A stretch of DNA of 64,000 nucleotides from Stercorarius parasiticus. Taxonomy: Eukaryota; Chordata; Aves; Charadriiformes; Stercorariidae. Of this stretch, positions 43,694 through 62,184 are shown one piece after another (the stretch's first letter is position 1; the number at the start of each line of letters is the position of its first letter). Made by a program: the position numbers and the translations under genes. The notes under the pieces are model-generated. The model was given only the letters and a program-made list of their open reading frames with translations, had not been told where the DNA came from and did no database searches. The stretch covers positions 873,393-937,392 of the forward strand of contig VWZL01001304.1 in NCBI GenBank assembly GCA_013396915.1, written 5' to 3'.

Positions 43694-46610
43694 AGCTCGC
43701 TCGCTCTCTCTCTCAAAAAAAAAAGCAGTCTTGGAATATTAACATTAAATATTTCGAATGCCCTCAGGATATTAACATCCTCAAGAAAATAACATTGTTT
43801 GACTGCGGATGGATACCTGTTCTGTTATCTCTGTTTACCTGCTTGGAATGGTTTTTCTGGCAAGCACCCTGGTGGAATTTGCAAATTTGCATTCATGAGC
43901 GTGCTCTATTAAGATGGCGTATGCATAGACCAAAATAAAACTTGCCTGTTGAAAGGCCCAGAAATGTTCAATGATTTCAGAAGCAGATCCTGTGTGCAAA
44001 AGTACAGCTAAAACCTCTAATTGCAAACTTGCTATTGATGTCCTTCCAGTTGTCTTGCTCTGACTTGGCACTGCTTACTCATTTTTATGCATAATATGTT
44101 AGCATTTCACTTTTCTTTTGCCCTTAGCAGCTCATCATCTTAATTTTCCAAGCCATTTTTTGCAATTTAGGTGTTCCTAACCTTTGTGTTGTGTGAATTA
44201 TATGACTGCGGCGTTGAGCCACCTGCTATGATGTCCAAGCTGAACTGAAGCGTCTGCTCTGGTGAAATCAGGAGATGGATGACCAAACTAGGCAGCTGGA
44301 GTATGGTGGCTCGGCCTCTCCGCTGCTGTGTAGGTAGCCAGGCTATGGCAACGCTGATGCCCATGGGATCTAATTTATTTTCTTTCCTCTTGAGCTTTGT
44401 TGCCATGGTGTTTAGGGGGTCAGGACCATCCTCAGCGCTGTAGAAGGAAGGCTGAACAAGGCAGACCAGTGTGAATGTGTCGATCTCATGGAAAGTCCCT
44501 GGCAATAAATGGATGTTGGCACCTTTGAAATGGGGCAGGAGCAGAGGAGTCCTTCAGGCCTTAGCAGAGAACCACACAATCCCTCTAGAAGGATGGGGTG
44601 TAAAACCTGGCGACTTTAATCTGTTAAAGGTTACAAAATGCTGCATTGCTTATTGTACTTTGAGATGGAGGATAACTTTAATGTTCCCACTGTGATTAGG
44701 AAGTATCTGAAAACTCTGGGGAATATCCCTGTGGTATGAACTTTTTACCGGCTGATGCGAATAGGAGGAGACAGCACTAAGGGTTTGATAGGACTTGCAA
44801 ACCGTCCTAGCAAACCGAGCAGCACCGGACACTCTCTTGTGGGAGTCCCTTGCTGCTGAGCAGCTGACATGAGGTCTTGCCTGATTTGGTGCAACCCAAC
44901 CAGCCTGTGCAATGAGTGATCCCAGGCAGCTCCCAAGCACGGCTCAGAGGTTAGCAATGGGGAAAGCAGCCTGGTTTTCAAGAGAAGCGGAGTTCAACCG
45001 TGTTGGTGCGAGCTGTGTTGGTTGTCCTTGGGGCCTGAGAGTAGGCTCTGGCCCATTTTATCTGCTAACAGAGATGTAGCCATTGAGTTCAGACAACACG
45101 TGTCATGCCAGGGTGGACCTAGAGTCTTCTACTTTTTCATGGCACTCTGCTAGAATAGGCCAACCCTAACCTTGGACTTCTTTCCTCAGATTAAATAAAT
45201 GTGAGGCCTCTGGTGCTTATTTAGTGATAGATGTCTGAAGTTGTGTGTCATCCTTGGGGTTTTTGTTTGTCTGGGGGTTTTGGTAGCAAAAAATCCAGTG
45301 TGTTGTTCTGTATGGAGTCGTCTCTTTGTCCTGCACCAAGAAACACATATCCTTTCTATGCAACAGTCGCATGGCAGCGCAAGGACTGATGCTGCCTTCA
45401 GCGGCGAAAGCTGGATTCTGACATGGGAGCTTTTCTGGAGGTGGACACGGAATTGACCAGGGGAGGAATGGGGAGGAAACTTGAGGGGAAATGCTAGTTT
45501 CCTTTAAACACTCGTTGTGCCTAGGATTAAGATTCTTTGTGTTGCTGCCTGGCTGGCTAACCAAAGCTGTATTGAAATCAACTTAAACTGCATATTTGCG
45601 TTCTTATTCTTGCCGTATTGTAAAAATTGCCTACGGCTAGAAATTTAGAGACAGAAAACATGTGGTCCATCCAAAATTGGAAGGAAAATGTATTTTGAAG
45701 TGTTCTTTGCAGCTAGAAGCAAGGATTGAAGTAACTGCAAATTACACAGTTTTTTCCAATACAACAATTTTACTTGCCACTTTAATTGACTTTATTCCAC
45801 AACAACAGCTTCAAGAGAAACAGCGTGAATAGCGATGTTTGTCGCAAAAAACCACCATGCTTCAAATCTGTCTGTAAATACTTGAAGTGTTTTCCCCTAT
45901 CTTTTCTTCTTGAGTCAACTCCTTGATTGTCTCCCCGCTACATAAAGTGTGCTGGCACCAGTTCCTTGCGTGCTGCCTGGGGGGGGTGCCTGCCTGCGGG
46001 CCAGGCGGGGGGTACACCACGCTACCTAAAAGCCAAACACCAGCCCTATGTGAAAGGACAAGGGCTTCACCCAGCTCTCCTGGCTCCTCTTTTTGATGCT
46101 CTGAAATTGCAGCTTTCCCGTGTATGAGCTAGAAGGTACGAATGAAATCCTAATGGAAGTGAGGGATTGTCCGTTTTCTTCATGGTATTAGGGGTGGCAG
46201 GGCAGTAGGGAAACGCAGGCCCCTTGTTGAGACCTAGCAATAAATGACTCTTCATTTGTTACGTCTTAAACTCCTAATAGTCCAGGAGTTGTTCAGACTT
46301 TACCATTTCTGTGCGTAATAACCAAATTTGCAGCATGAAAATCTGCAGAGTGATTCTCTTGACATGGACAATCTTCTGAATTATATTCAAAATATCTGTT
46401 AGTTCTTAGCTCTTTAGGTTCACTTTGGGTAGGTCAAAAAAGTACATTTCCGTTACAAAACAAAGCATGGGTTTTGTGGAATTCTGTGCTGTTTTGGGCT
46501 TTTGTGTAAAAGGCTGAAGGCAGATTATTATTTAAACCAGGTGCAAATAAATATCCCTGTAATGTATATGAACAAATTTAAACCGCGTATTGTAAGTATA
46601 TAAACTGTAT

Positions 46611-46616
46611 ATTAAA
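46611..46616 (+). promoter_or_regulatory. GAREM1: Candidate distal polyadenylation signal (ATTAAA)
   Basis: ATTAAA in an AT-rich stretch about 5.1 kb after the GAREM1 stop. It fits a long 3' UTR but is not proven. Confidence 0.3.
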
Positions 46617-46640
46617 GACACTATTTTCATGATATTTCAG

Positions 46641-48602
46641 ACGTGTACAGAATTTGTTGTACTAAATCGGTTGGGTTGCATGTATTATATAAAATGGTTT
46701 TTGTTCAGTAATTTCACTGACTTACCCTCTTGCTCATGTCAGTATAATTTGGAAATAAGCACTTCTCAAATAGTGAGTTCACAAAGTAAGATTGGGATAA
46801 TTGAGAGGAGCAATCAGACTTTTGCATTTAACCTCTCAAGACACATTACTTTTCCCTGTCTTGTAATTCACTTGGTCCCCTTCAGCAAGAGCACCGAGCT
46901 GTGTGTTCCCCACAGAATTTGTTGCCAGACAGCTTTCCTGTCTCCAGCAGACATTCACCTAAAACACTATTTTCCCAGGCCCTCAGCCGATTATCTTTGT
47001 TTTAGAGAAATGTAGTCAATTATAATTTGGATATGCTTTCAAGCGCAAAGACCACGCGCAAGTACTTCTGCTTTGCAAACGGCACGGAAGCATTTACTGG
47101 GTGGGGAGAAAATAAGAGACAAAACAACGTTGTGCTCTAGATTGTCTGCTCACGTTCCCTCCCATATTGGTAACAGGGGGAAACGCCAGCTCTACAACCA
47201 CCCACACATCATGCAGGTGAGGTGCTGTTGTGCCAAATTCCCCTTGGGCTGAACCTTCTTTCGCTCGTGCTAGGCCAAAAGAAAGTTGTGGAGGGTTTTA
47301 TGGAGGGACTTGCATGTTTATGAGAAATAAAGCAGGGCAGAATCTGCAACAATGGTTGCCATTGGATTTGAGACAGATGGGGTTTACTTGCCTCCAACCC
47401 TCACATCTGGGAGAGGGGAGAAGCATGTCTGGAGGCAGGATGTGCATCGTGTGGGTTGGGGAACAGAGACAAGCAGAGTTGCTTTCACAAGTTAAGAAAA
47501 ATCTCTTTCGCCATGAGCAGGGCTATCTAGGGCACATCTCTGCTCAGCTCTCCAAAGAGGGGGAAGAAATTCATTTTCTGAATGCTCCGGTCAGTTGGCT
47601 CCAGGCTAGGCAAAAGGGTCTACAGGAAAGCATTCAATGCAGGAAGGGGAAGGGAAGGACTATAACCCAAGCCAAAATGTGGCCATCCCCCTGTCAGGGA
47701 AGGGCTCTTCTAAGACAGGTGTTTTCTGTTTACGTGTGTTATAGTAGTCATCGAGCCTGACCTAAATCTCCTGTCTGACTCTAGTCACCATGGCTACCTG
47801 TAAATGTGAATAAGGAATGCAGGCAGGGGAGGGACCTGAAGACACAGCTCTCTTTGGGAAGTGCTTAACACTTGTGGACGTGCTGCTCCTCTTGGTGTGA
47901 TACATTTGCTAATTAGACCTCCCCTAGATCTGTTAGGTGTGTATGTACCCTGTTCTCGCTCTCGCTGGGGCTCCTGTCCTTGAGTCGAGTTGCTATGGGA
48001 TTCTGGATATTGAGAGAGCCTGATGTCCTGTCTCATGTCGCCAGTGACTAATCACTGAAGTCCTTAGTTGCAGTACACTGTGCTAGCTCAGGTCGTCACT
48101 AGCTCGGGGCACTCTACACCATGCTCTGTTGCCCAGGTATAAACGTGCCTTATGTCATCAGATGTATATGTCCTGTGCAACCACTTTCTCCTGTGCACAG
48201 GGTGACCAAAAGCTGCAAACCTGGGCGAAGTTCTCCTGTTCTCTCTTTGTTTCATGTCACGAGCAGATGATGGGATTTGCCATTGCAGAATGAACAGAAA
48301 ATCTGGGCTGCTTGGGCAGCTGCCCTCAGTGATTTTGCCCAGGCCCTCGGTGCTGCTGCACGATCTCCCTAGCAGCCTTGTTCACTTGGCAGCGTGATTT
48401 TTAGGGGTTCCCTTGGCACCCATTGCTAACCACTGCCTCTGCCTCTATGGGCAGCTGTTGGAATGGTTGGTATTCTGTACGTAGATTTTTTTTTTTCTTT
48501 TGCCTGTGGTTATCATGCTCAGTGAAGATCAAGTTTTGTTGAAAGTTGATGGTATTTATATTTTTATTCAGTTGCATGGATCCAGTGTTTCTCCTTTCCC
48601 AG
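46641..48602. other. Intergenic sequence with no recognised gene
   Basis: Between the likely GAREM1 3' end and the first possible MCM3-like fragment. A 176-codon open frame on the + strand (47230-47760) has no recognisable domain, codon pattern or splice context and is probably fortuitous. I saw no repeats of a known family. Confidence 0.5.
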
Positions 48603-48760
48603 GATAAAAGCATTGCTATTCATTTTCACTCGGCCCAATGAAAAGCTGACATGAAGGGTGGATTTGAGAACAAGGTGTCTTCTCCCCGTTCTCACCATCA
48701 GATTCCAAAGGTGGAAAGCTCAAGATGGATAACCAGGCCGCCACAATGTGAGCATAGAAA
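48603..48760 (+). pseudogene. MCM3-like: Possible decayed N-terminal exon of the MCM3-like pseudogene
   Basis: After an acceptor-like CTCCTTTCCCAG (ending 48602), the frame starting at 48609 reads SIAIHFHSAQ, a TGA stop (48639), then KADMKGGFENKVSSPR. It lines up with the MCM3 N-terminal domain region [20 protein letters not shown] followed by SFGSKHVSPR, sharing Ser-Ile, Ala, Gln, Gly, Phe, Lys and Ser-Pro-Arg. Beyond it VE…RP…H…YC spacing recalls the MCM3 segment after SPR. Strand and order agree with the clear exons at 55.9-56.3 kb. The similarity is short and could be chance. Confidence 0.3.
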
Positions 48761-49540
48761 TATGATCCAATTCTTTCTTTATTGCTCAATGAGACCTCAA
48801 AATGCCCTTGACTCCTGGGCGGGACAAAAGGAATCTGGTGCCAAACACGCTTGGATTAAATGAAAACCATTCCTCACAGGGAGTCTGGGGTAGGAGGAAG
48901 AAGAATGAAAGGAAAGAAAATAGGGAGGAAGGAGACAGCATATTTGAGGTGCCAAGTCTAAGGAGCTGGCAGTGAAGCGGAGGGACGTGTCCTCTTGCTT
49001 TGTGTGGTGGTGGCTGCTGTAGTACTTGTACGTGCCACACAGTGTCAGACTGGCACACAGCCGCCGAAAGATGAAACCATCTGGAGGGGCTGCAGAGGGT
49101 GATAGATGGGCTCATGGATCTCATTAGGACTCTCTGCCAATCCCATAAAAGCTCTGCCACAAGAAGGAGCTGCTTTAATTGCGCTGCTGCTATTCCATTA
49201 TACAGTATCAACAATTATTCTTAATGAATATGGGGGTCAGTGAAGCAGGTCTCCAGGGCTGGGTTTCCGGTGGATTAGTGCAAACAGAAAGCAGGAGGAA
49301 GCTCTAATGGGTCAACGCTGTAAGAACTGGCAGAGCCCTGAAGAACTGCATGTATCTTGGCTAATCTTATTTATTTAACTGCAGCTATGGAACTGGGAGA
49401 AGTGTATGACAGCTAGAAACTATCCTAAATGCTAGTTCTAGATAGCCTTTGCTCCTGAAGAATGAAGCACAGGCCATCCTGGTAAGCAGTCCACCAGTTT
49501 CCTCCTGAAGAAAATGTGTATTTTTATCCTTCAAGAAGAA

Positions 49541-49980
49541 CCATAGAATGGTTTGGGTTGGAAGAGACCATTAAAGATCATCTAGTTCCAACCCCTCTGC
49601 CATGGGCAGGGACATCTTCCACTAGACCAGGTTGCTCAAAGCCCCATCCAACCTGGCCTTGAACACTTCCCATGATTGGGCATCCACAGCTTCTCTGGGC
49701 AACCTGTACCTGTGTCCCCCCACCCTCATCATAAAAAATGTCATCTTTATATCCAATCTAAATCTACCCTCTTAAGTTTAAAACCACTGTCTCTTGTCCT
49801 GTCACTACATGCCTTGGTAAAAAGCCTCTCTCCATCTTCCTTATGAGCCCCCTTTATATATTGAAAGGACACTATAAGGTCTCCCCACAGCCTTCTCTTC
49901 TCCAGGCCTTACAACCCCAACTGTCTCAGCCTTTCTTCAAGGGAGAGGTGTTCCAGCCCTCTGACCATTTTCATGGCCCT
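49541..49980 (-). mobile_element. CR1 LINE 3' end fragment
   Basis: The + strand begins CCATAGAATGGTTTGGGTTG, the reverse complement of the CR1 3' end, and continues through the C-terminal ORF2 coding region in reverse to about GGTGTTCCAGCCCTCTGACC. Several small indels (for example in the segment near 49760) break the reading frame. It is 5'-truncated. Confidence 0.93.
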
Positions 49981-52161
49981 GAAATTTCTCTTTTTACTAA
50001 CAAATTGGTGAAACTGCAGTAGAGATGGGAATGGCGCTCTGTCTACATCTGTCCCACATAGGTCTGTGTAACCACAGACTCTTGCCTTACTATTGATTTC
50101 TCAAAAGTTTTTGTCTTCTGCTTCCTGTAATGAAAGGCAGTGATAGTTAAACACTTCTCTCTTACCTACCTAGTAAGCTTTCCAATAACCCTTCCTTCCT
50201 GACTTCAAAAAAAAAAAAAAAAGGGCATATATTGTTTCTTCTTTTTTTTTTTGATTCTTCTCTGCTGCAGCTGGTTTATTGAAACAAGGAAGTGTCATTT
50301 CACAGGGTCTCCAATGTTAATTTTTGCTTTTTTTTCTTGTGCAATGCTAAAAACTAGGACTTGGCAACTGAGCCTCCAGCGGGAGTACAGCAGGCCAAGT
50401 GTAAAAAGCCCACTAGTTAAAAAAGCGACAAACAGAACAAATCCAGCTTTCCCAGCTTGACCTACAAACCCAAACTAGCCTATCGTTTCATTTTGTCACC
50501 CTCCTCTGCTACCTTTTGCCCTGCAGAGACTGACTGGGTGCCTCTTGTCATGGGTGACGGGGCGGTTGCATGGGGTGGGTGGCTGCCTCTGATCCCACAC
50601 AGAGCCCTACTAGTACATCCAGGCAAAACAGCCCATCCTTTTCCTGCCCTGCTCCTGCCGGCTGCATCCCTCTTGTGCTGAGAGCTTTAATCTCTGAGCT
50701 TCCATTGCGGATTAACTTGCTGTAGGGTGATATCCACTTATAAAAGCACATAACTAATGTTTATAAAATAACCCACATCTGTTGAGCACCAGGAACTGGT
50801 TTGAGGACCACAAAGCTTTCAGTTGACAGAGTTTCTTTCATTCTTCTTCCCTGGGGTCTTCACGTGTGTAATGAACCCGTCACCAAGCCCAGTGTATGGC
50901 ACAATATTTCTGCTCCTACTACCCTGAAAGTGGGTTGGTTACTTCCTCACCTTCCTGGTGAGGAATACATTCCTGAGTATTTCTGAGATATCTTCAGCTA
51001 CTGTCTAGTTGTTTCCTAAGCATAGATTATGTGACTTATATTTGATAACTAGCAGCTGGAACTTGATTTTTGTAGCTTATCCAAATAGCTTGTATTCATA
51101 TTTCCTTAACCCAGTGTTTTTACAAGAAAATCAAAATATCTACCTAAAGCAAAACTATATAGATGATCCATGAAAATTGGTGTCATCTTATTCCTACTGA
51201 TGGCTTTAAACAGAAAAAAACAGAGAAGGGCAAAGCACAAGTAAAAGGAGTTATATTTAGGCTGCAGGTTCTTACTCTTCAACTTGAAATCTCAGGGCTG
51301 ATCATGAACCTGCCTGGAGCCGTGAATTTCCATATACAAGATGCAGCTTTGAAATCTTTTTCAAAGTCTTACTTTTGAACTGTGGAAAACCAGAGATGAG
51401 AAGGCAGTTTCTAAAAGAGAGAGGAGAGGCCTCTCTGACACACTGTGCCTTTCATCTCCAAACACAAAGGACCAACATAGAGAAGAAGAGCCAGCGTAAG
51501 CCGAGCCGCAGTGGCTCAGCCTGACGTTGCAGCCCGGTATCGCCTCCCTCACAGCAGCCCCAAGCAAAGAGCATGGCAAGGGAATGGGAACAGGACACAG
51601 TGGGACATTTCTTGGGACTGCTTTCCCCACCTCCAGTGATTTACGTCTTAGGAGCTTTCAGAGACAGAAGTAGTATTTTGTATTTAAAAGTCACTGTCTT
51701 CACTAATGAATTTCAAAGTTTCATGCTAAAATGCAAAATTTTACCTGCAACTTATGTTGGGTTTTATTCAGAAGCACTAGGCAAAAATCAAGATTTTAGG
51801 AACAGATGCATTTAAAACCCCCCGAGCCACCACTAAACAGTATCAGCCCGTTGTGTTTGTAAACCATCTGTGACTCTGCTGCCGGTGTTTTTGTTCTTGC
51901 ATGCTTTTCCGAGGTGTTACAGCTTTCTGTTGGTACTTACAGAGCTTGAGATTCATGCAACAATCTGTGGAGCACCTTGAATTAGGGGATGCTTCTTTCT
52001 GACCAGGTAAAAAAAAAAAAAGCCCTCCCAATTCTCCCAATTCTCAAGGGATGCAGCTTGCACCTACTCGTTCATGGGGATCTAAAGGAAACACACCCAA
52101 ATACCAAGGAACAAAGTAAATGTTGCCTTGGACCCTAAACCTTAGCATTTCTCAAGTTCTG

Positions 52162-52425
52162 TGTGAAACCAACCTTACTGCATGGGTTTCTGCATTTATT
52201 TCTCAGACAAAATTCACCCTGAAATGAAATAACACGATTTTTAGAAGTCAGAGGGGATTTCAGCCAAGAAACTAAGACAACATTCATCAGCAAAATTTGA
52301 CCCAAGGTGTTATTGAGCTTCTTACGCCTGTGTTATACATCAGAAAAAGTCTTCCCAGAGAGCCATCCTCCATAAGAGCCACTGCTTATTGCTCTGCATT
52401 TTGCAATAAGCCAAGTTCATAAATG
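52162..52425 (+). repeat. Left arm of a 264-bp inverted duplication
   Basis: This segment equals the reverse complement of 54002-54264 with 6 mismatches and one single-base indel (about 97% identical). A central run of 60 bases (52247-52306) is perfect. Outside the arms the similarity stops sharply on both sides. No transposase, terminal repeat or CR1/LTR feature was recognised in the arm. Confidence 0.95.
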
Positions 52426-54001
52426 CATTTTTAATTGATGTAATGGAAGACTTGGAATTTTTTGGGGAAAAAAACGACTATAATTCCTTCAATTATACTG
52501 AGATATTTCAGCTCATTTTAAATGGGTGTCTTCTGGAAGGCTTTGCTGTTTCTTCTTTTTTCATACTTACCATAAGCTATTTCAGATGGGAGCTCTTTCA
52601 AAGTGAGAGCATCAATAAAAGGTTGTTAAAAGCAGGCTAGCCTCTGATTAGCTTGGTGTTTTGCTAAAGCTGTGTTATATTACTGAATGCAGGTGCATGT
52701 ATGCACCTGTGTGTCTGTGTATATACGCATGTAACTTACAAAAAATGCATGAATAAAAACTCATCTGCTACTTGTCTGCTGCTTACTGTACAGCTTAAGT
52801 GCTTCTGTGATGCTGAAAACATGGGTTTTTCCAGCATGTGAGAACAAGCAAGTGAACTTGCCTGACAGACAGGAAGCAAAATCTGTTCGTGAAGACAGAC
52901 TGACACTTCAAGTGCAGGGAAATGGGAAAAGGGTAATCCAGGCTCCCTTTTAAGTTCGCTTAATAATAAGGTTTTCTTCCCTGCTGAGAAAATCAAAGAT
53001 TACATTCACACAGGTAAAGGGCTTTTTTAATTTGATTGTTTTAGCTGAGTTTCTTTATGCAATTTTCCATTTGATTTAATTCTGTTTAGTATGATAAATG
53101 CTGTTTAATCTGAAATTCTTTTTCTTCGTTTTCAAGTATGAAAAACAGAGATGAAAGATTAGCTTCTAGTGACCTGCATCAAAATATAATTTGGCTGGAA
53201 ATGAAGTGAATTTGGATTTAGTTGTATCTCTTGGATAGTTTTGCTGCAACAACAAATCTTCATAAAGTTAAGCTGCCTCTGCTCAAGGAGTGGAAGAGGT
53301 GTGTTCAGCTGAGCTGTGAGAAGCTCCTGCGGTCTCTGCCCTGTCTGTGTGTGTCTGACTGGAGTCAATGCCATCAGATCCTCAAAATGTAAAGGAATTT
53401 AGGATTTTAAAGTAAGATTACTGCAGCAGCTTTTCATGGTTTAATTATTTTATATTGGAGGCTGCTGAATGATGCGTTCGGTGAGCTGATTGCTTTTCAG
53501 AGAGCATTAAGAGATTTAGTTGCTCCCTGTTTCAAACATTTGGAAATTTTTGCGCTGGGATTGAAGGGAGCTGTGGAGCAAATCGTGTCTCTCCCCAGGT
53601 GCTGGCAGCTTGCTTCCTTGGTAGCTTGGGCTGTGTGGAAGGAATTGTGACAAAATGTAATTATTTTGGATTTAAGCGTTTTTGTAACCTGGTCTGTGTT
53701 TTGTCTCTCAGCTGTATAAAAGGCAGTATGCACTGGTTGTTGGGTTTTCTTAATCGCTAAGTATTAATGGCAAGAATTAATACAGCATTTTTCCCCTGCT
53801 CTGCTGGTGGCACTGGTCTCGTTGGGTGCCCACTGCCTGGGCTGGTCCTGGGCGCGTGGCTGCGGTGAGGAGCTGGCGCCCCTTGGTCAATGCAGAGCGA
53901 GCATCTCCAGGCAGACATCTCTTCAGGTCTGGATGTCCTTATTTACCTCAAGGCGTTAGCTGAAATATTTCAGCATAATTGAAGGAATTACAGTCCTTTT
54001 T

Positions 54002-54264
54002 CATTTATGAACTTGTTTTATTGCAAAATGCAGAACAATAAGCAGTGGCTTTTATGGAGAATGGCTCTCTGGGAGACTTTTTCTGATGTATAACACAGGC
54101 GTAAGAAGCTCAATAACACCTTGGGTCAAATTTTGCTGATGAATGTTGTCTTAGTTTCTTGGCTGAAATCCCCTCTGACTTCTAAAAGTCGTGTTATTTC
54201 ATTTCAGGGTGAATTTTGTCTGAGAAATAAATGCAGAAACCCATGCAGTAAGGTTGGTTTCACA
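54002..54264 (-). repeat. Right arm of a 264-bp inverted duplication
   Basis: Reverse-complement partner of 52162-52425, separated from it by a 1576-base spacer. Most of the differences cluster at the spacer-proximal end (five of six substitutions within 54002-54060), while the outer two thirds are almost identical. The high identity in non-coding DNA points to a recent duplication or to ongoing gene conversion between the arms. Confidence 0.95.
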
Positions 54265-55822
54265 TACGGGCAGCTCATGTGCCATCGCATGCTCCTTTCC
54301 TCGCTGTACCATGGTGGGACTGTTGCTGCTGGTGTTGCCATCCATCCTCCTCCTCAGTGGGGAAATACCCGAATATCACCTATCCCAAGAGCAAACAGTT
54401 CTGCTTACAACACTACAAGTATCGCATGAAAGCAGTTTACAGAAAAATTCATTTCTTTTGGACGGTGTGCAGGAGGAATAAGCGGTCATAAAATTCTCTT
54501 TGCACCAAGGTCCCTTTGCCCAGCACCCCCTCCCCAGGGGGCTGCCAGCCGGCCACACGGTTGGGCACGGCAGCAATGGAGGCTGTCAGGGCTGGCTTGG
54601 GGTGAATGTGATATCAAATCGGAGGGATTGTTTTTTACTGTGAACAGTTTAAAACTTCTTGTCAGTGTGGTTGCGCGTGCTATGAATTCTATCTTAATTT
54701 TCTTCTGTTCTGATTACAATAAAGATGCCATTTTTTAGAGCCAGAGTCAGGGCTTGCTTGTGATGGCTGTGGCCTGCTGCTCCCCGTGCCCAGCAGGGAC
54801 GCCTGTCGCATTGCCTGTGGAACTGAGGACAACCATGTCCATCCATCCTCCTCTCCCCATTGCCAAATTTCCCCCCTTTGCCTGGCCTGGCCCTGGACCC
54901 TCCCCCATGACAGCTGAACACCCCCTGAGCTGTCTCCCTGCTCCTCCATGAGCCCTCAGCCTGGGTGGCTGTGGTGGATCTGCAGCTCAGCCCCGGCCCG
55001 GGCAGGGCCAAACCAGGCAGCTGGGAGAGCTCTGCCTGACTGCAATGGCTGAGGCAGGCTCAGCAAACACAGAAGCTAGTTAGGAGCCTCCAGAGGCAGC
55101 CCGAGCTGGAATTGGATTAGTTTTTGATTTACTTTCTGTTCAAGTCCTCTTACCTGGGAGACACATCCATGCCCTGGGGGGTGGGTGTTCATGTTGCTCA
55201 CACGCAGATCTTGGGCTGCCTTTGCTCCTTTCTCTAGATGGTTTATATCAATTGCACTCTCCCCTCGCCAAAGCATTTTATCATGGCCCTTCTGAAGGGT
55301 CAGCTGTCTCACCAGCACATCCCTGCAAAGCCTGTAAACTTACAAAAGATCAATAGGTTCATAAAGTAGAAGTTAAGGTGATGTTGCCCTCCAGTCTGCT
55401 TTAAAATTTAGGTTTCTGAGATGATTGTTTTTTCTCACCCTGTGGGGTTTTCAAGGCTTATCTAATCAGTGTTTAGGAGAAGCCCAAGTGTCTGACAAGC
55501 CTTTTGAAAACAAAGCAAAAACTGAGTTGTCCTCTCTCCTTCCTTCAAAGAAAGTCCTAACATCAGAGTGTGTTCTTGGAGAAGATGTCTCCTGCTCCAC
55601 ATCATACAGATACCTCACACATTATTGCGGGGCAAGGAAGGAACAAAATCCCTGGCGCTACGCAGCTGTACAACGTAGTTCTAGTTCTTTTGAATTCTTA
55701 TGTTGGAAATTCGTTAAATCCTCTTTTGGTGTGGATTTCACTTGCTAAGCCATAATAAAATGGATAAATCTAATCATTTCTTTGAATTTGATTCCACTTG
55801 CACTTTCTCTTTCCTAAGCAGC

Positions 55823-55921
55823 TTTTTGTGTCATGAAAACAAGGGTCCGGTTTGTATTTAATAGTTCATCTATTTAATAGTTAATCTCATGACATTTCTC
55901 TGCATCTGGAGGAAAATACCC
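55823..55921 (+). pseudogene. MCM3-like: Decayed 5' part of the MCM3-like exon (frameshift, stop, 16-bp duplication)
   Basis: Upstream of the intact segment the MCM3 similarity continues but is broken. RVRFV (near 55846) recalls RVQVV; MTFLCI (55889-55906) recalls the GTYRCL region; SGGKYPG, in another frame (55905-55925), recalls the GKKGGYTSG loop, so the frame changes just before the ATPase-lid linker. A 16-base unit ATTTAATAGTTCATCT is repeated as ATTTAATAGTTAATCT (55857-55888), bringing in-frame stops. A possible acceptor is CTAAGCAG at 55822. The family assignment of this part depends on the intact segment next to it. Confidence 0.55.
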
Positions 55922-56032
55922 GGGACAATAATGCTGGCTAATAATATCAAACTGATGAGCAAAGAAATAGCACCCACATTCTCAGCTGATGATGTGGCAA
56001 AGATCAAGAAATTCTGCAAAGCTCAAACTAAA
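55922..56032 (+). pseudogene. MCM3-like: MCM3-like exon, preserved part (linker before AAA+ domain)
   Basis: In the frame starting at 55922 the codons read GTIMLANNIKLMSKEIAPT, then FSADDVAKIKKFCKAQTK, followed by a consensus donor AAA|GTAAGT. This is the segment of MCM3, a subunit of the MCM2-7 replicative helicase, that links the N-terminal domain to the AAA+ ATPase (the family reads …MSK…FSAEDIAKIKKFSKTRSK). The exon ends exactly where the family's exon ends, before DIFD. It is a paralogue-level match and not a processed copy, because the intron is present. The gene as a whole is judged a pseudogene because both flanks are broken. Confidence 0.88.
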
Positions 56033-56129
56033 GTAAGTTATAAATTGCACTAATACTGGCTAATGGATAATGAGATTCCATTCTAATGTTGGTAATGTGC
56101 AATGTAAGTGTTTGCTGTTTCTTAAATAG

Positions 56130-62184
<6,055 letters not shown>

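Larger units (their letters stand above)
41487..46640 (+). other. GAREM1: Probable GAREM1 3' UTR and downstream sequence
   Basis: Directly follows the GAREM1 stop codon and has no convincing open frame. AATAAA hexamers are at 41669-41674 and several later places, and an ATTAAA lies at 46611-46616 in an AT-rich run. GAREM1 transcripts in vertebrates have a long 3' UTR (family knowledge), so the distal site is plausible, but the true end cannot be fixed from sequence. A 23-bp imperfect tandem duplication is at 43648-43693, followed by a CTCG/CTCT stretch and an A-run. Confidence 0.4.
48761..55822. other. Region with CR1 copy and inverted duplication; no intact gene
   Basis: Apart from the CR1 fragment (49541-49980) and the 264-bp inverted duplication described separately, no gene is recognised. 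If the MCM3-like gene once spanned this region, exons for its zinc-binding and OB-fold segments should lie here. I could not identify them, so they are deleted or decayed beyond recognition. A-runs occur at 50206-50222 and 52008-52021. GC-rich stretches near 53820-53890 and 54740-55030 have no identified role. Confidence 0.6.

Noticed and set aside
47230..47760. 176-codon open frame on the + strand
   Set aside because: No motif, no family resemblance, and a composition like the surrounding non-coding DNA.
48211..48290. VTKSCKPGRSS after an acceptor-like tract, recalling MCM3 VTKCSLVRPK
   Set aside because: It lies upstream of the candidate SPR exon (48603), although it comes later in the protein. 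The match is also short and followed by a stop.
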